Source of the DNA: Secundilactobacillus silagei JCM 19001
GTDB taxonomy: Bacteria; Bacillota; Bacilli; Lactobacillales; Lactobacillaceae
NCBI RefSeq assembly: GCF_002217945.1
Contig: NZ_BCMG01000013.1
Location: 21,095-85,094, forward strand
Reading direction: 5' to 3'
Length of the DNA stretch: 64,000 nucleotides
Part shown: in pieces, positions 19,315-30,955 of the stretch
How positions within the stretch are numbered: position 1 is the stretch's first letter
How the letters are laid out: each line of letters begins with the position of its first letter
The notes under the pieces: model-generated
Told to the model about the DNA's origin: nothing
The model's input: the letters and a program-made list of their open reading frames with translations, nothing else
Database searches by the model: none
Position numbers and translations under genes: made by a program

Positions 19315-20328
19315 ATGACTGAAGATAATCGCATCGTCGCGGGAGAAAAGCAGGATGACACTGAAACGTCAGTTGAACAATCCCTGCGACCAAGTCGTTT
19401 GTCGACTTACATCGGCCAAACGGCGTTAAAACGTGAGCTAAGCGTCTATATTCGCGCGGCTAAAAAGCGCGAAGAAGCGCTGGATCACGTCCTTTTGTAC
19501 GGGCCTCCTGGCTTAGGAAAGACGACCTTAGCCATGATCATTGCCAGCGAAATGCAGGTGGGTATTAAGACCACCAGCGGTCCCGCCATTGAAAAAACGG
19601 GGGACCTAGTGGCGCTGCTCAACGAACTGAATCCCGGCGACGTGTTATTTATCGACGAAATTCACCGGTTGCCAAAAGCGGTTGAGGAAATGCTGTACTC
19701 CGCAATGGAAGATTTCTTTATTGATATTGTAGTGGGGCAAGGCCCAACAGCCCATCCAATTCATTTTCCGTTACCGCCGTTTACGCTGATTGGGGCGACG
19801 ACACGAGCAGGGCTGTTATCCGCACCGTTGCGGGATCGTTTCGGCATCGTTGGCCACATGGCGTATTACAATACAACTGAATTGGAACAGATCGTCAAGC
19901 GGTCGGCGAAGATCTTGCATTCACCCATTCAAGAAGAAGGGGCCCACGAAATTGCCCGCCGTTCACGGGGTACGCCCCGAATTGCCAACCGGCTATTAAA
20001 ACGGATCCGTGATTTCGCTGAAGTTTCGACCCACCATGATTCGATCGACCGCGCCATTGTCCAGCAGGCCTTACAGATGCTGCAGGTGGACGATGAGGGC
20101 TTAGATCAGACCGATGTTAAACTGCTGGAGACCATGATCCGCTTTTATGACGGTGGTCCAGTCGGTCTTAATACGTTAGCCGCCAATATTGGTGAAGAAA
20201 CCGATACCGTGGCGGAAATGTACGAGCCGTTTCTCCTTCAAAAAGGTTTCATCAAACGCACCGCTCGTGGTCGAATGGTAACCCCATTGGCTTATGAGCA
20301 CCTTGGTATTTCCCCTGATAAAAAGTGA
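19315..20328 (+). CDS. ruvB: Holliday junction branch migration ATPase RuvB
   Basis: RuvB is the hexameric AAA+ motor that drives branch migration with RuvA. Walker [10 protein letters not shown] (about 64-72), Walker B LFIDEIHR (about 113-120), the sensor stretch [10 protein letters not shown] and arginine-finger region LRDRFG are seen, followed by the winged-helix C terminus with [13 protein letters not shown]. 337 residues is the usual length. AAAGGAGG precedes the ATG. RuvC is absent, as is usual in Firmicutes, which use RecU. Confidence 0.97.
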   Translation: MTEDNRIVAGEKQDDTETSVEQSLRPSRLSTYIGQTALKRELSVYIRAAKKREEALDHVLLYGPPGLGKTTLAMIIASEMQVGIKTTSGPAIEKTGDLVALLNELNPGDVLFIDEIHRLPKAVEEMLYSAMEDFFIDIVVGQGPTAHPIHFPLPPFTLIGATTRAGLLSAPLRDRFGIVGHMAYYNTTELEQIVKRSAKILHSPIQEEGAHEIARRSRGTPRIANRLLKRIRDFAEVSTHHDSIDRAIVQQALQMLQVDDEGLDQTDVKLLETMIRFYDGGPVGLNTLAANIGEETDTVAEMYEPFLLQKGFIKRTARGRMVTPLAYEHLGISPDKK

Positions 20329-20341
20329 AAGGACCTTCATT

Positions 20342-21376
20342 ATGACACTGACCACAGAAGATTTTGATTACGATTTACCACACGAACTGATTGCCCAGAC
20401 CCCGATTGAAAAACGGGACGCTTCACGGTTACTGGTTTTAGATCATCAGACCGGTGAGCTGACCGATAAGCATTTCTATGACATTTTGGATTACTTGAAT
20501 CCTGGCGATGCCGTGGTCATGAACAACTCCCGCGTCATGCCAGCCCGAATTTACGGCATTAAACCGGATACTGGGGGTCACGTGGAAGTTTTGCTGCTGC
20601 ACAACACCCAGGGTGACGAATGGGAAACGTTGATGAAACCGGCTAAACGGATGCGGGTTGGCTCAACTGTCAGCTTTGGCGACGGGGTCTTAACCGCCAC
20701 CGTTACCAAAGAATTGGAACATGGCGGTCGGATGATTGAATTTCATTACGACGGCATCTTCATGGAGATCTTGGAAAAGCTTGGTGAAACGCCGTTACCG
20801 CCTTATATTAAAGAAAAGCTGGATGATCCAGAACGCTATCAGACGGTTTATGCCAAGACGGTGGGTTCGGCGGCGGCTCCCACGGCTGGCCTGCACTGGA
20901 CCAAGGAACTGCTGCAAAAGGTTCAGGATAAAGGTGTTAAGCTGGTTTACCTGACCTTGCACGTGGGTCTTGGCACCTTCCGGCCAGTGGATGAAAAAAA
21001 CATTGAAGACCACAAGATGCATTCGGAGTTTTACCAATTATCAGAGGAGTCCGCTAAAACTTTAAATGAAGTTCGGGCTAACGGTGGCCGAATCATTGCC
21101 ACTGGAACCACTTCGATTCGTACCTTGGAGACCATTGGTACTAAATTCCACGGTGAGATCAAAGCCGATTCTGGCTGGACGGATATCTTCATTAAGCCCG
21201 GTTATCAGTGGCAGGTGGTGAACGCCTTTATCACCAACTTCCATTTGCCTAAATCGACGCTGGTAATGTTGGTGGCAGCCTTTACTGGCCGTGACAACAT
21301 TTTGAACGCTTATCACCATGCCATTGAAGAACGTTACCGCTTCTTTAGTTTCGGTGACGCCATGTTTATTAAATAG
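20342..21376 (+). CDS. queA: S-adenosylmethionine:tRNA ribosyltransferase-isomerase QueA
   Basis: QueA moves the ribosyl part of SAM to preQ1 in tRNA, giving epoxyqueuosine at position 34. The N-terminal [15 protein letters not shown], the TAGLHWT segment, [11 protein letters not shown] and GTTSIRTLE are hallmark stretches. The ATG at 20342 follows AAAGGACC; the frame runs upstream into the ruvB end but has no SD there. 344 residues is full length. It precedes tgt, the enzyme acting just before it in the pathway. Confidence 0.97.
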   Translation: MTLTTEDFDYDLPHELIAQTPIEKRDASRLLVLDHQTGELTDKHFYDILDYLNPGDAVVMNNSRVMPARIYGIKPDTGGHVEVLLLHNTQGDEWETLMKPAKRMRVGSTVSFGDGVLTATVTKELEHGGRMIEFHYDGIFMEILEKLGETPLPPYIKEKLDDPERYQTVYAKTVGSAAAPTAGLHWTKELLQKVQDKGVKLVYLTLHVGLGTFRPVDEKNIEDHKMHSEFYQLSEESAKTLNEVRANGGRIIATGTTSIRTLETIGTKFHGEIKADSGWTDIFIKPGYQWQVVNAFITNFHLPKSTLVMLVAAFTGRDNILNAYHHAIEERYRFFSFGDAMFIK

Positions 21377-21432
21377 TGATTACTTAACGACCTTTTGCGT
21401 AACTGTAATCGCAAGGGGCCGTTGTTAGTTAA

Positions 21433-22593
<1,161 letters not shown>

Positions 22594-22658
22594 TATTTGA
22601 TAGACTGATTGACGAATTTTTGTTAAATTATACAGTAGACAAAGGTGGGTGAAACAAT

Positions 22659-23081
22659 TTGAACGTTTTAGCAGGCGCAAATGCTGGGAGTTATTCCAGC
22701 ATGCTATTGATTGTGGTCATGATCGTTGCAATGTACTTCTTAATGATCCGGCCACAACGTAAACAGCAAAAGAAGCATCAAGATACGTTGAGCCAATTGA
22801 AAAAGGGCGATCACGTCGTTACGATCGGTCGGCTTCATGGTGTGATCGATGAGATCAACAATGAAGCTAAGACAGTTACCCTTGATTGTGATGGCATTTA
22901 TTTGGTCTTTGACTTGAATGCCATTGGATCAGTGACCCAACGTTCTGCAGCGAGTGAAGTAACTGCTGCAGCATCAACTGAAACAAAACCAGCTGAAGAT
23001 GACAAAGCTGATACGACTGAAGCAACACCTTCAGACGCAGCAACTGATGATTCTAAAGATGATACCAAAGCTGATAAGTAG
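22659..23081 (+). CDS. yajC: Preprotein translocase subunit YajC
   Basis: YajC is the small single-span partner of the SecDF-YajC complex. A hydrophobic segment (about residues 11-28) is followed by the basic [12 protein letters not shown] typical of the family and a soluble domain; the last 45 residues form an acidic Ala/Asp/Thr tail. The start is TTG, set by AAAGGTGGGTG just upstream. It follows tgt as in many Firmicutes. SecDF is not in this window. Confidence 0.92.
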   Translation: MNVLAGANAGSYSSMLLIVVMIVAMYFLMIRPQRKQQKKHQDTLSQLKKGDHVVTIGRLHGVIDEINNEAKTVTLDCDGIYLVFDLNAIGSVTQRSAASEVTAAASTETKPAEDDKADTTEATPSDAATDDSKDDTKADK

Positions 23082-23085
23082 CTTT

Positions 23086-23117
23086 AATCTCCCTTTTGTT
23101 GAGGGAGATTTTTTTAG
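23086..23117 (+). terminator. Terminator between yajC and dinB
   Basis: ATCTCCCT (about 23087-23094) pairs with AGGGAGAT across a 7-base loop and is followed by a T run. Confidence 0.75.
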
Positions 23118-23136
23118 TTATAAAGGGGGCGCCAGT

Positions 23137-24273
23137 TTGGATAATCCAGTGCACGTTGATGACAGCCGCCACATTCTACACGTTGATATGGACGCCTTTT
23201 ACGCCTCCATCGAACAGCGCGATACACCCGCCTATAAGCAAAAGCCGTTAGTGATCTCACACGATCCCCGGCAGACTGGTGGCCGCGGGGTGGTGACCAC
23301 CGCCAATTACGTGGCCCGAAAATTTGGTATTCATTCGGCGATGCCAGCGCAGCAGGCGTTAAAATTATGCCCCAAAGCAGTTTTTGTTACCCCTGATTTT
23401 CAGCACTACCGCGCAATTTCAGATCATATTCACCGGATCTTTCACGAATACACGGACATTATTGAAACCGTTGCGTTTGATGAAGCTTACCTGGATGTGA
23501 CTACCAATAAATTGAGACTGGCCGATCCCGTTGAGTTAGCGGTCCGCCTACAAGCCGAAATTTGGGATCAGACCCATTTAACCAGTTCGATTGGGATCTC
23601 GTACAGTAAGTTTCTCGCTAAAGAAGCCTCGGACTATCGTAAACCGGTGGGCATCACGATCATTCACGCAGCAGACGCCCACGATTTTTTGATGCAATTA
23701 CCCATCGAACGTTTTCGGGGCGTGGGGAAGAAGACGGTGCCGAAGATGCATGATCTAAACATTCAAACCGGGCAGGACCTCTTGGCCTGGGACGAATTGG
23801 ATCTGATCAAGCAATTTGGACGATTCGGTGAAATCTTGTACCAGCGGGTGCGTGGTGCGGATGACCGGCCAGTAGAATACCAGCGGGAGCGGAAGTCAAT
23901 CGGCAATGAAACCACCTACTGGCCGTTTTTGACCACGGATAGTGAGATCGACGCTCAGTTGGATAAGTTAGCTGAGATGCTGGCTAAAACGGTTAAAAAA
24001 CAGCAGATGCATGGGCGCACACTGGTCCTTAAAGTGCGTTACGGTGATTTTAAGACCAAAACTAAGCGGACGACCCAGGCCGACTTTTTGGAAAATGATC
24101 CCAAGCTCTATGCGCAGATGGCTAAAGAGATCATGAACAGTCTGCCGAATAGTCCAGAGGGGGTGCGTCTGCTGGGCATTACTCTTACTGGGTTGGCGCC
24201 AATCAGTTTTGAAAACATTGCGCTAGATCTGTTTGAACACGAAGAACACAAAAAGTACTCTGATGATAACTAG
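23137..24273 (+). CDS. dinB: DNA polymerase IV (Y-family translesion polymerase)
   Basis: DinB copies past damaged bases at the cost of accuracy. Catalytic acidic motifs [10 protein letters not shown] (about 15-24) and AFDEAYLD (near 112) are intact, followed by the helix-hairpin-helix and little-finger domains; 378 residues is normal. The frame is open upstream into yajC, but the TTG at 23137 preceded by AAAGGGGG fits an independent start after the yajC terminator. No obvious LexA box is seen. The C terminus shows no recognisable beta-clamp motif beyond LDLF. Confidence 0.93.
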   Translation: MDNPVHVDDSRHILHVDMDAFYASIEQRDTPAYKQKPLVISHDPRQTGGRGVVTTANYVARKFGIHSAMPAQQALKLCPKAVFVTPDFQHYRAISDHIHRIFHEYTDIIETVAFDEAYLDVTTNKLRLADPVELAVRLQAEIWDQTHLTSSIGISYSKFLAKEASDYRKPVGITIIHAADAHDFLMQLPIERFRGVGKKTVPKMHDLNIQTGQDLLAWDELDLIKQFGRFGEILYQRVRGADDRPVEYQRERKSIGNETTYWPFLTTDSEIDAQLDKLAEMLAKTVKKQQMHGRTLVLKVRYGDFKTKTKRTTQADFLENDPKLYAQMAKEIMNSLPNSPEGVRLLGITLTGLAPISFENIALDLFEHEEHKKYSDDN

Positions 24274-24333
24274 CTAACCGGCTGATTAGTTTAACGGCAG
24301 AGCAACAATTCTTTCACCATCTGTTATGGCTTC

Positions 24334-24362
24334 TTGCTTTCAAGGGCGAGACAACTTATACT
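24334..24362 (+). promoter_or_regulatory. Promoter of the DHH phosphoesterase-helicase pair
   Basis: TTGCTT, 17-bp spacer, TATACT, 39 bp before the ATG at 24402. Confidence 0.6.
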
Positions 24363-24401
24363 GTAGAAACGACTAAGCGAGTTGAAAGGTGATACACAGT
24401 A

Positions 24402-25361
24402 ATGACATTAAAAGAAACACAGACTGAAATTTTAAACGCAATTAAACAACATCAAACCATTATTATTCACAGGCATCAACGGCCTGATCCGGATGCCATC
24501 GGTTCGCAAATGGGGCTGGCGGAGATCTTAAAAGCCAGTTTTCCCAGCAAAAAGATCTATTCGGTGGGGAAGCAGTATCCAGGCTTCGATTGGTTAGGCA
24601 AGACGGACACGATTGACGATGACGTCTACAAAGACGCTTTAGTCCTGGTCTTAGATACGGCTAACCAGCCACGAATCGATGATGACCGCTACAGCAAGGG
24701 TAATCAGCTGATCAAGATCGATCATCATCCAAATGATGATCAGTTCGGTGATCCGATGTGGGTTTCCCCAGAAGCTTCCAGTACTTCCGAATTGGTATTT
24801 GATTTTTATATGGCAATGAAGCCGGAACTGACCTGCACTGCTGAAGCGGCCAGATTATTGTATGCCGGAATTGTCGGCGATACTGGCCGGTTTATGTATC
24901 CTTCCACTTCGACCCATACCATGAAGGTGGCTGGTGAATTGATGCAGTTTGATTTTTCTGCCAGTGACGTGAATCAAAAAGAAGACGAAATTTCGATTCC
25001 ACTAGCCCGATTGTCGGCTTACGTTTACGAAAACCTGACGATTCTGCCTAGTGGTGCAGCTTACATTAAGCTCAGTGACGAAGTCTTGGAACCCTTCAAG
25101 CTTGGTGACGAATCCACGAGTTCAGTGGTACCGTTACCTGGACGCATCAAGGAAGTTAAGTCTTGGGCTATTTTCGTGGAGTCCAAAGACCACACTTTCC
25201 GGATTCGGTTACGGTCTAAGGGTCCCGCAATTAACGAATTAGCTAAGCGGCACGGCGGTGGCGGACACGCCTTGGCCAGCGGTGCCGTGGCTCACGATGA
25301 TGACGAAATTAAACAAGTCATCAAAGAACTAGACGCACTATTGTCAAAACAAGGAGAATAA
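24402..25361 (+). CDS. nrnA: DHH-family phosphoesterase (NrnA-like oligoribonuclease/pAp phosphatase)
   Basis: NrnA-type enzymes degrade nanoRNAs and pAp, and relatives act on cyclic-dinucleotide breakdown products. The DHH domain shows HRHQRPDPDAIGSQ near residue 22, VLDTANQPRIDD near 83-94 and IDHHPND near 107; the C-terminal DHHA1 domain ends with GGGGHALASGA. 319 residues fits NrnA, and there are no GGDEF/PAS or membrane parts, so it is not GdpP. One base separates it from the helicase gene. Confidence 0.9.
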   Translation: MTLKETQTEILNAIKQHQTIIIHRHQRPDPDAIGSQMGLAEILKASFPSKKIYSVGKQYPGFDWLGKTDTIDDDVYKDALVLVLDTANQPRIDDDRYSKGNQLIKIDHHPNDDQFGDPMWVSPEASSTSELVFDFYMAMKPELTCTAEAARLLYAGIVGDTGRFMYPSTSTHTMKVAGELMQFDFSASDVNQKEDEISIPLARLSAYVYENLTILPSGAAYIKLSDEVLEPFKLGDESTSSVVPLPGRIKEVKSWAIFVESKDHTFRIRLRSKGPAINELAKRHGGGGHALASGAVAHDDDEIKQVIKELDALLSKQGE

Positions 25362-25362
25362 C

Positions 25363-26724
25363 ATGAGTCAAACCTTTAAAGAGTTCGGTTTACAGTCCTA
25401 TTTAACTGAGGCGGTAGACGAACTTGGCTTTACAGCACCAACCGCGATTCAAGAAAAACTGATCCCCGTTATCCGTTCAGGGAAAAGCGTCGTTGGTCAG
25501 TCAGAGACTGGGAGTGGGAAGACCCACGCCTTTTTACTGCCAATTTTTGATGCTTTAGATTCTGAAACCCACGAAGTTCAGGCCGTGATCACGACTCCTA
25601 GCCGGGAACTGGCTTACCAAATTTATGGGGATGCTAAGCAGCTGGCTAAGCACAGCCCGAAGCCGTTAAAAATCGGTAACTACGTCGGTGGCACGGATAA
25701 GAAGCGCCAGATTGAAAAGTTAGAGCGTGAACAGCCTGAACTGGTCATTGGGACCCCTGGGCGAATCCGTGATCTCATTAAAAATGGTGCTCTAGACGTG
25801 CATACTGCGACCCAATTTGTGGTGGATGAAGCGGATATGACGCTGGATCTCGGTTTCTTAGCTGATGTTGACCAGATTGCGGCCCGGATGCCGGAACACC
25901 TGCAAATGATGGTCTTTTCGGCCACCATTCCGGCTAAATTACGGCCCTTTTTACGCAAATACATGGAAAATCCGGTCGTCGAGGAGATTCCAGTTAAGTC
26001 AGTGATCAGTCCAACCATTGATAACTGGTTGCTAGCAACCAAGGGTCACTCCAAAAACGAACTGATCTATCAGCTCCTAACCATGGGCGAACCGTACTTG
26101 GCATTGGTTTTTGCTAACACGAAGCAACGGGTCGTTGAAATTGCTGATTATCTAAAAGCACAGGGGTTAAAGGTCGCTGTGATCCATGGCGATTTGCCTG
26201 CCCGAGAACGGAAACGGGTCATGCGTGAAATTCATAACTTGGATTTCCAATTTGTGGTGGCAACTGATTTAGCTGCTCGTGGGATCGATATCGATGGCGT
26301 TTCTCACGTCATCAATGACGGCATTCCAGACGACCTCGATTACTTTATTCACCGGGTTGGCCGGACTGGCCGTAAAGGTCTGCCGGGAACGGCGATCACT
26401 TTCTATACACCAGAGGAAGAAGAAAAGGTCTCCGCGCTTGAAGATATGGGCATCGTGTTTAAGCCCAAGCAGATCAAGAACGGTGAAGTGGTCGATTCCT
26501 TTGACCGTAATCGTCGGAAGAAGCGTGGCCCGCGGGCACCGAAAATTTCTGGGGCCATGGCTGGCAGAATTCAAAAGGAAAAGCGGACGGTCAAGCCTGG
26601 ATACAAGAAGAAGATCAAGAAGGCGATCAATAAGGAACAGTGGTTTGAAAGTCGGATTCAGCAACGTCAAAATCACCGTAAAGCCCGGAAAAATAAAAAG
26701 GCGTCTTCCCAACGCTACAAATAA
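25363..26724 (+). CDS. cshB: DEAD-box RNA helicase (CshB-like)
   Basis: The helicase core has the Q motif (GFTAPTAIQEKLIP), Walker A SETGSGKT, TPSRELA, the DEAD motif VVDEAD, SAT in FSATIP, ATDLAARGID and HRVGRTGR. A strongly basic tail of about 70 residues (Lys/Arg-rich) probably aids RNA binding, as in cold-shock helicases. GGAGAA precedes the ATG, in an operon with the DHH gene. Assignment to CshB rather than CshA rests on length and tail and is moderate. Confidence 0.9.
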   Translation: MSQTFKEFGLQSYLTEAVDELGFTAPTAIQEKLIPVIRSGKSVVGQSETGSGKTHAFLLPIFDALDSETHEVQAVITTPSRELAYQIYGDAKQLAKHSPKPLKIGNYVGGTDKKRQIEKLEREQPELVIGTPGRIRDLIKNGALDVHTATQFVVDEADMTLDLGFLADVDQIAARMPEHLQMMVFSATIPAKLRPFLRKYMENPVVEEIPVKSVISPTIDNWLLATKGHSKNELIYQLLTMGEPYLALVFANTKQRVVEIADYLKAQGLKVAVIHGDLPARERKRVMREIHNLDFQFVVATDLAARGIDIDGVSHVINDGIPDDLDYFIHRVGRTGRKGLPGTAITFYTPEEEEKVSALEDMGIVFKPKQIKNGEVVDSFDRNRRKKRGPRAPKISGAMAGRIQKEKRTVKPGYKKKIKKAINKEQWFESRIQQRQNHRKARKNKKASSQRYK

Positions 26725-26758
26725 GGTGCTGGTTGCTTGATCTGGATAGCAAAGTAAC

Positions 26759-26787
26759 TTGCACGACATTTGCAAAAAATGTATACT
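26759..26787 (+). promoter_or_regulatory. Promoter of alaS
   Basis: TTGCAC, 17-bp spacer, TATACT, immediately upstream of the T-box leader. Confidence 0.7.
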
Positions 26788-26793
26788 AATATG

Positions 26794-27012
26794 CGTATTA
26801 ATTGCAAGGATATGCTTAGCGGCCGGTTTTTTCAGAAACGTTTTGGCTGATGCGAAAAACGATTCCCAGGCTAAGTGCTCCCTTACGAAGAATTGAATAA
26901 CCGTTGCTCAGCGCATTGAGCCTTAAGTGGTAAACGATCAAACATCGTTGCAAGTAAAGTGGTACCGCGTCTTAGACGTCTTTACTAGCAGCGGTGTTTT
27001 ATTATTTTTAAT
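26794..27012 (+). ncRNA. T-box riboswitch (tRNA-Ala sensing) of alaS
   Basis: The 303-bp gap before alaS holds a leader with the conserved T-box core AAGTGGTACCGCG (26957-26969). The TGGT within it can pair with the ACCA end of uncharged tRNA-Ala. Upstream sequence folds as a long Stem I region (about 26800-26900). Downstream, ACCGC/GCGGT with a following T-rich stretch (26964-27010) gives the competing terminator. The gene context fixes the amino acid; I cannot place the GCN specifier codon with certainty. Confidence 0.88.
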
Positions 27013-27027
27013 AAGGAGAAAAAGAGA

Positions 27028-29673
27028 ATGAAAGATTTAAGCAGCAGTGAAATTCGGCAGATGTACCTGGATTTCTTCAAAAGTAAGGGTCACACGATCA
27101 TGCCTAGCGCGTCATTAGTACCCGTGGATGACCCAACATTGTTATGGATCAACTCTGGTGTTGCTACCATGAAGAACTATTTTAACGGCTCGGTTGTGCC
27201 TAAGAACCCCCGGATGACCAGTTCACAAAAGAGTATTCGGACCAATGATATTGAAAACGTTGGCCGGACAGCGCGTCACCATACGTTATTTGAAATGCTG
27301 GGGAACTTTTCCGTTGGGGATTACTTCAAAAACGAAGCCATTGCTTGGGCTTGGGAGTTGCTCACGTCAGACAAGTGGTTCGGCTGGGATCCGGAAAAAC
27401 TGTACATCACCGTTTATCCCGATGATGACGCTGCTAAAAAGCGCTGGGAAGAAGTCGGTGTTATACCCGACCACATCGTTGAAGCAGACGATAACTTCTG
27501 GGATATTGGTGAGGGTCCTTCTGGTCCTGATAGTGAAATCTTCTATGATCGTGGTCAGTCCTTCAATAATTTGGCGGAAGACGATCCTGAAAGCTATCCT
27601 GGTGGCGAAAACGAACGTTACCTGGAAATCTGGAACATCGTATTCTCACAGTTTAACCACGAACCAGACGGCTCATACAAGCCACTGCCACGGAAAAACA
27701 TTGATACTGGAATGGGCCTTGAACGGGTCGTTTCAGTGTTCCAAAACGCTAAAACTAACTTTGAAACCGACCTCTTCTTACCCATGATCCACGCAACTGA
27801 ATCTTATAGCGATGGTAAAAAGTACGGTCAAGATCCTAAATTAGACGTTTCCTTCAAAGTGATTGCTGATCATTCACGGGCGATTACGTTTGCTATTGGT
27901 GATGGCGCACTGCCATCTAACGAAGGTCGCGGGTACGTTATTCGCCGTTTGATCCGCCGAGCTGTGGTCAACGGTCAAAAATTAGGCATCAAGGGGGCTT
28001 TCCTGTACAAACTCGTTCCAGTTGTCGGTGAAGTCATGAAGGCTTACTACCCAGAAGTGCTGCAAAACAGCGACTATATCGCTCAAGTTGTGAAGTCAGA
28101 AGAAGACCGGTTCAACGTGACGTTAGCTGATGGTTTAAACTTACTGAATAACTTGATTGCGGATACTAAGAAGAAGGGCGAGTCCGAAATTAACGGTGCG
28201 GATGCCTTCAAGCTGTACGACACTTACGGTTTCCCAGTTGAGTTGACCCGTGAATATACCTTTGACGAACATATCACGGTTGATGAAGACGGTTTTAAAG
28301 CCGAAATGAAGAAACAACGTGACCGTGCTCGTAAGGCTCGGAATTCGGATAACTCCATGGGTGTTCAGACTGACGTGCTGATTGGTGTGAAGTCACCAAG
28401 TGAATACGTTGGTTACACGCAGCTTGAAGTCAATGATGCCAAGATCACCGATATCGTGGCCGATGGTAAGCTGACCGACGCAACTGAAGGTGAACTGGCC
28501 CAAGTTATCTTTGACAAGACGCCATTCTATGCTGAAATGGGTGGCCAAGTGGCTGATAAGGGTGATGTTCTGGATGAAAACGGCAATTTGATTGCCACCG
28601 TTGAAGACGTGCAGCACGCACCAAACGGTCAGAACCTGCATACCTTAAAGCTGCATCATGGGATTAAAGTTGGCGATCAAGTAACCTTAAAAGTCGATGC
28701 GCACTTCCACAGTAAGGTCAAGAAGAACCATACGGCGACCCACTTACTGGATCAAGCCTTGCGAAACGTCTTTGGTGAGCATACCCAGCAAGCCGGTTCA
28801 CTGGTTGAACCAAACTATCTGCGGTTTGACTTTACCCACTTTGGTCAAGTTACCGACGAAGATCTAGCCAAGGTTGAAGCCATCGTCAACGAAAAGATCT
28901 TTGAAGAAATTCCGGTCACGACTAAGGTGACCGATCAAGCAACCGGTAAGAAGATGGGTGCCATTGCACTGTTCAGCGACAAGTACGGCGACAAAGTCCG
29001 GGTCGTCTCAGTTGGGGACTTCTCCATTGAATTTTGCGGTGGGACTCACGTCAAGAACACCAACGAATTAGGCCTGTTTAAGATCACCTCTGAAACGGGT
29101 ATTGGTGCCGGCACTCGTCGGATCGAAGCGGTCACCGCTGGAGATGCTTACGAGTACCTCGAAAAGCATGATCAGGTTTTGACTAACGCTGCTGCTACGC
29201 TGAAGTCACAGCAAGTTGAAGAAGTTCCGGATAAGATCCAGCAATTACAAGAACAGATCAAGACGTTATCGAACAAAGCAGAGAGCCTTGAAGCCAAATT
29301 GGCTAGTCAACAAGCTGGTGCCATTTTTGATAACGTGCAAGACGTTAATGGCAAACAATTGATCACCGGTGTCGTTCAGGTTTCTTCCATGGATCAACTG
29401 CGTCAATTAGCGGATACTTGGCGGCAAAAGCAATTATCAGATGTGCTAGTCTTAGGTGCCCAAGTTGGCGAAAAAGCGAACTTGATCGTGGCTGTTAATG
29501 ACGATACCATTAAGGCCGGCGTTAAAGCTGGTGACCTGATCAAAGCCATTTCACCAAAAATTAATGGTGGCGGCGGCGGTCGGCCTAATCTGGCACAGGC
29601 CGGCGGTAAGAACCCGGCTGGTTTGCAGGATGCCATGGCCGAAGCTGCAAAATGGCTGTCAAATTTAAACTAA
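27028..29673 (+). CDS. alaS: Alanyl-tRNA synthetase
   Basis: AlaRS charges tRNA-Ala and edits mischarged Ser/Gly. The class II catalytic domain starts MKDLSSSEIRQMYLDFF; the editing domain has the zinc motifs HTATHLL (near residue 573) and CGGTH (near 671); the C-terminal C-Ala domain ends in a Gly-rich stretch with GGGGGRPNLAQAGG. 881 residues is full length. AAGGAG precedes the ATG. Expression is controlled by the T-box leader. Confidence 0.98.
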   Translation: MKDLSSSEIRQMYLDFFKSKGHTIMPSASLVPVDDPTLLWINSGVATMKNYFNGSVVPKNPRMTSSQKSIRTNDIENVGRTARHHTLFEMLGNFSVGDYFKNEAIAWAWELLTSDKWFGWDPEKLYITVYPDDDAAKKRWEEVGVIPDHIVEADDNFWDIGEGPSGPDSEIFYDRGQSFNNLAEDDPESYPGGENERYLEIWNIVFSQFNHEPDGSYKPLPRKNIDTGMGLERVVSVFQNAKTNFETDLFLPMIHATESYSDGKKYGQDPKLDVSFKVIADHSRAITFAIGDGALPSNEGRGYVIRRLIRRAVVNGQKLGIKGAFLYKLVPVVGEVMKAYYPEVLQNSDYIAQVVKSEEDRFNVTLADGLNLLNNLIADTKKKGESEINGADAFKLYDTYGFPVELTREYTFDEHITVDEDGFKAEMKKQRDRARKARNSDNSMGVQTDVLIGVKSPSEYVGYTQLEVNDAKITDIVADGKLTDATEGELAQVIFDKTPFYAEMGGQVADKGDVLDENGNLIATVEDVQHAPNGQNLHTLKLHHGIKVGDQVTLKVDAHFHSKVKKNHTATHLLDQALRNVFGEHTQQAGSLVEPNYLRFDFTHFGQVTDEDLAKVEAIVNEKIFEEIPVTTKVTDQATGKKMGAIALFSDKYGDKVRVVSVGDFSIEFCGGTHVKNTNELGLFKITSETGIGAGTRRIEAVTAGDAYEYLEKHDQVLTNAAATLKSQQVEEVPDKIQQLQEQIKTLSNKAESLEAKLASQQAGAIFDNVQDVNGKQLITGVVQVSSMDQLRQLADTWRQKQLSDVLVLGAQVGEKANLIVAVNDDTIKAGVKAGDLIKAISPKINGGGGGRPNLAQAGGKNPAGLQDAMAEAAKWLSNLN

Positions 29674-29757
29674 CGTGTTAAACTTTAAATATTAGGTTGA
29701 AAAAGCGTTTAAATTGCGGCTTATATATTTCATTCCAGTTACAACGCTCCACAACCA

Positions 29758-29786
29758 TTGTCGTTCTTGACTATATTCGGTAGAAT
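29758..29786 (+). promoter_or_regulatory. Promoter of ireB-yqgF
   Basis: TTGTCG, 17-bp spacer, TAGAAT, 32 bp before the ireB ATG. Confidence 0.5.
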
Positions 29787-29817
29787 AAGAACAAATAGCA
29801 TTGGTGGAGGTGTGATC

Positions 29818-30087
29818 ATGAGTACGTTAGATAAAACCATGTATTTTGATTTCGGTGATAAGAAGCCGAAGGATGTTCATGAGACATTGGTGACTGTGTA
29901 CCAAGCGTTAGAGGAAAAGGGTTATAATCCCATTAATCAGATCGTAGGTTACCTGCTATCTGGTGATCCGGCTTATATTCCCCGTATCAATGACGCCCGG
30001 AACTTGATTCGTAAGCATGAACGCGACGAAATCATTGAGGAACTGGTTCGCTTCTACCTAAATGAGAATGGGACGACGACTAAGTGA
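29818..30087 (+). CDS. ireB: IreB family regulatory phosphoprotein (UPF0297)
   Basis: This 89-residue protein matches the IreB/YrzL family, a substrate of the Ser/Thr kinase IreK linked to cephalosporin tolerance in enterococci. The family start [13 protein letters not shown] and the threonines near residues 4 and 7, phosphorylated in the enterococcal protein, are conserved. The ATG at 29818 follows GGTGGAGGTG; the frame extends upstream without SD. It overlaps yqgF by 4 bp (GTGA), typical translational coupling. Confidence 0.93.
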   Translation: MSTLDKTMYFDFGDKKPKDVHETLVTVYQALEEKGYNPINQIVGYLLSGDPAYIPRINDARNLIRKHERDEIIEELVRFYLNENGTTTK

Positions 30088-30524
30088 TAAGAATAATGGG
30101 ATTAGATGTAGGTTCAAGAACTGTCGGAGTTGCGGTGAGTGATATGCTCGGGTGGACTGCGCAGGGTGTTGAGATCATTCGCATTAATGAAGATGAAAAA
30201 GAGTTCGGCATTGATCGGGTGAAGGAATTGGTCAAGCAGTACGAAGTGACCGGTTTCGTCTTAGGCTTACCGAAGAACATGAATAATACACTGGGTCCCA
30301 GAGCCCAGGCTTCTCAAGATTACGGCGATTTATTGAAGCAAACTTTTGATTTACCAGTGGATTTTGAGGATGAACGGTTAACCACCGTCGAAGCTGATCG
30401 GATGCTCGTTGAAGAAGCGGATGTTTCGCGTAAAAAACGCAAAAAAGTGATCGATAAACTAGCAGCCAGCTTGATTCTTCAGAACTACTTGGATCGCAAA
30501 GGCCCTTTGACCAAAGAAAAGTGA
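30084..30524 (+). CDS. yqgF: YqgF/RuvX RNase H-fold nuclease
   Basis: YqgF proteins are RNase H-like nucleases with proposed roles in pre-16S rRNA 5' processing and junction resolution. The first acidic motif [17 protein letters not shown] and the later DERLTTVEA are present, and 146 residues is normal. The start is GTG overlapping the ireB stop, giving [10 protein letters not shown], which aligns with the usual start; an ATG at 30096 would trim the first beta-strand. Confidence 0.92.
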   Translation: MIRIMGLDVGSRTVGVAVSDMLGWTAQGVEIIRINEDEKEFGIDRVKELVKQYEVTGFVLGLPKNMNNTLGPRAQASQDYGDLLKQTFDLPVDFEDERLTTVEADRMLVEEADVSRKKRKKVIDKLAASLILQNYLDRKGPLTKEK

Positions 30525-30535
30525 GGCACACAAAC

Positions 30536-30865
30536 ATGAGTGAAAACAACGAACAACAAATTACCATTGTCGATGAAAATGGCAAGGAAGAATTATACGA
30601 TGTCCTGTTTACCTTTAAGTCACCGGACTACAACAAGTCATACATTTTACTTTATCCAGCTGGTAAGGCTGATGATGAAGAAGTTGATATCCAAGCTTAT
30701 CAACTGGCAGATGGTGACGATCCAGCTGATCCACAAGGCGGCGACCTGTTACCGATCGAAAATGACGATGAATGGGATATGGTCGAATCAATGCTGAATA
30801 CCTTCTTGAACGGTGGCGGTACTGATGCCTCTGACCAAGACTGGGGCGTACCGGATCCCAAATAA
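30536..30865 (+). CDS. DUF1292 (YrzB-like) protein
   Basis: A 109-residue acidic protein with the DUF1292 core (DENGKEELYDVLFTFKSPDY ... YILLYPAG). No catalytic motif; function unknown in the family. The usual neighbour order ireB-yqgF-DUF1292 is kept. The SD is weak (GTGAGG, overlapping the yqgF stop). Confidence 0.88.
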   Translation: MSENNEQQITIVDENGKEELYDVLFTFKSPDYNKSYILLYPAGKADDEEVDIQAYQLADGDDPADPQGGDLLPIENDDEWDMVESMLNTFLNGGGTDASDQDWGVPDPK

Positions 30866-30917
30866 ATGAGCATTACTGAGTAGGTGTTTAGACCTTGTGT
30901 CTAACACAAAACTCATT

Positions 30918-30955
30918 CATTTAGCCGCTGGTCCGTATGGGTCAGCGGCTAAATG
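30918..30955 (+). other. Strong hairpin without T run between DUF1292 and zapA
   Basis: CATTTAGCCGCTG (30918-30930) pairs perfectly over 13 bp with 30943-30955. No T run follows, and the zapA SD begins 17 bp later, so it may be an RNA-processing or stability element rather than a terminator. A smaller TTGTGT/ACACAA hairpin precedes it. Confidence 0.55.

Noticed and set aside
22999..23136. DinB extension overlapping yajC
   Set aside because: It runs through the end of yajC and a terminator; TTG at 23137 has AAAGGGGG at correct spacing.
26269..26775. 168-codon minus-strand frame and 153-codon plus frame over the helicase 3' end
   Set aside because: Both are shadows of the helicase coding sequence without their own SD or family resemblance.
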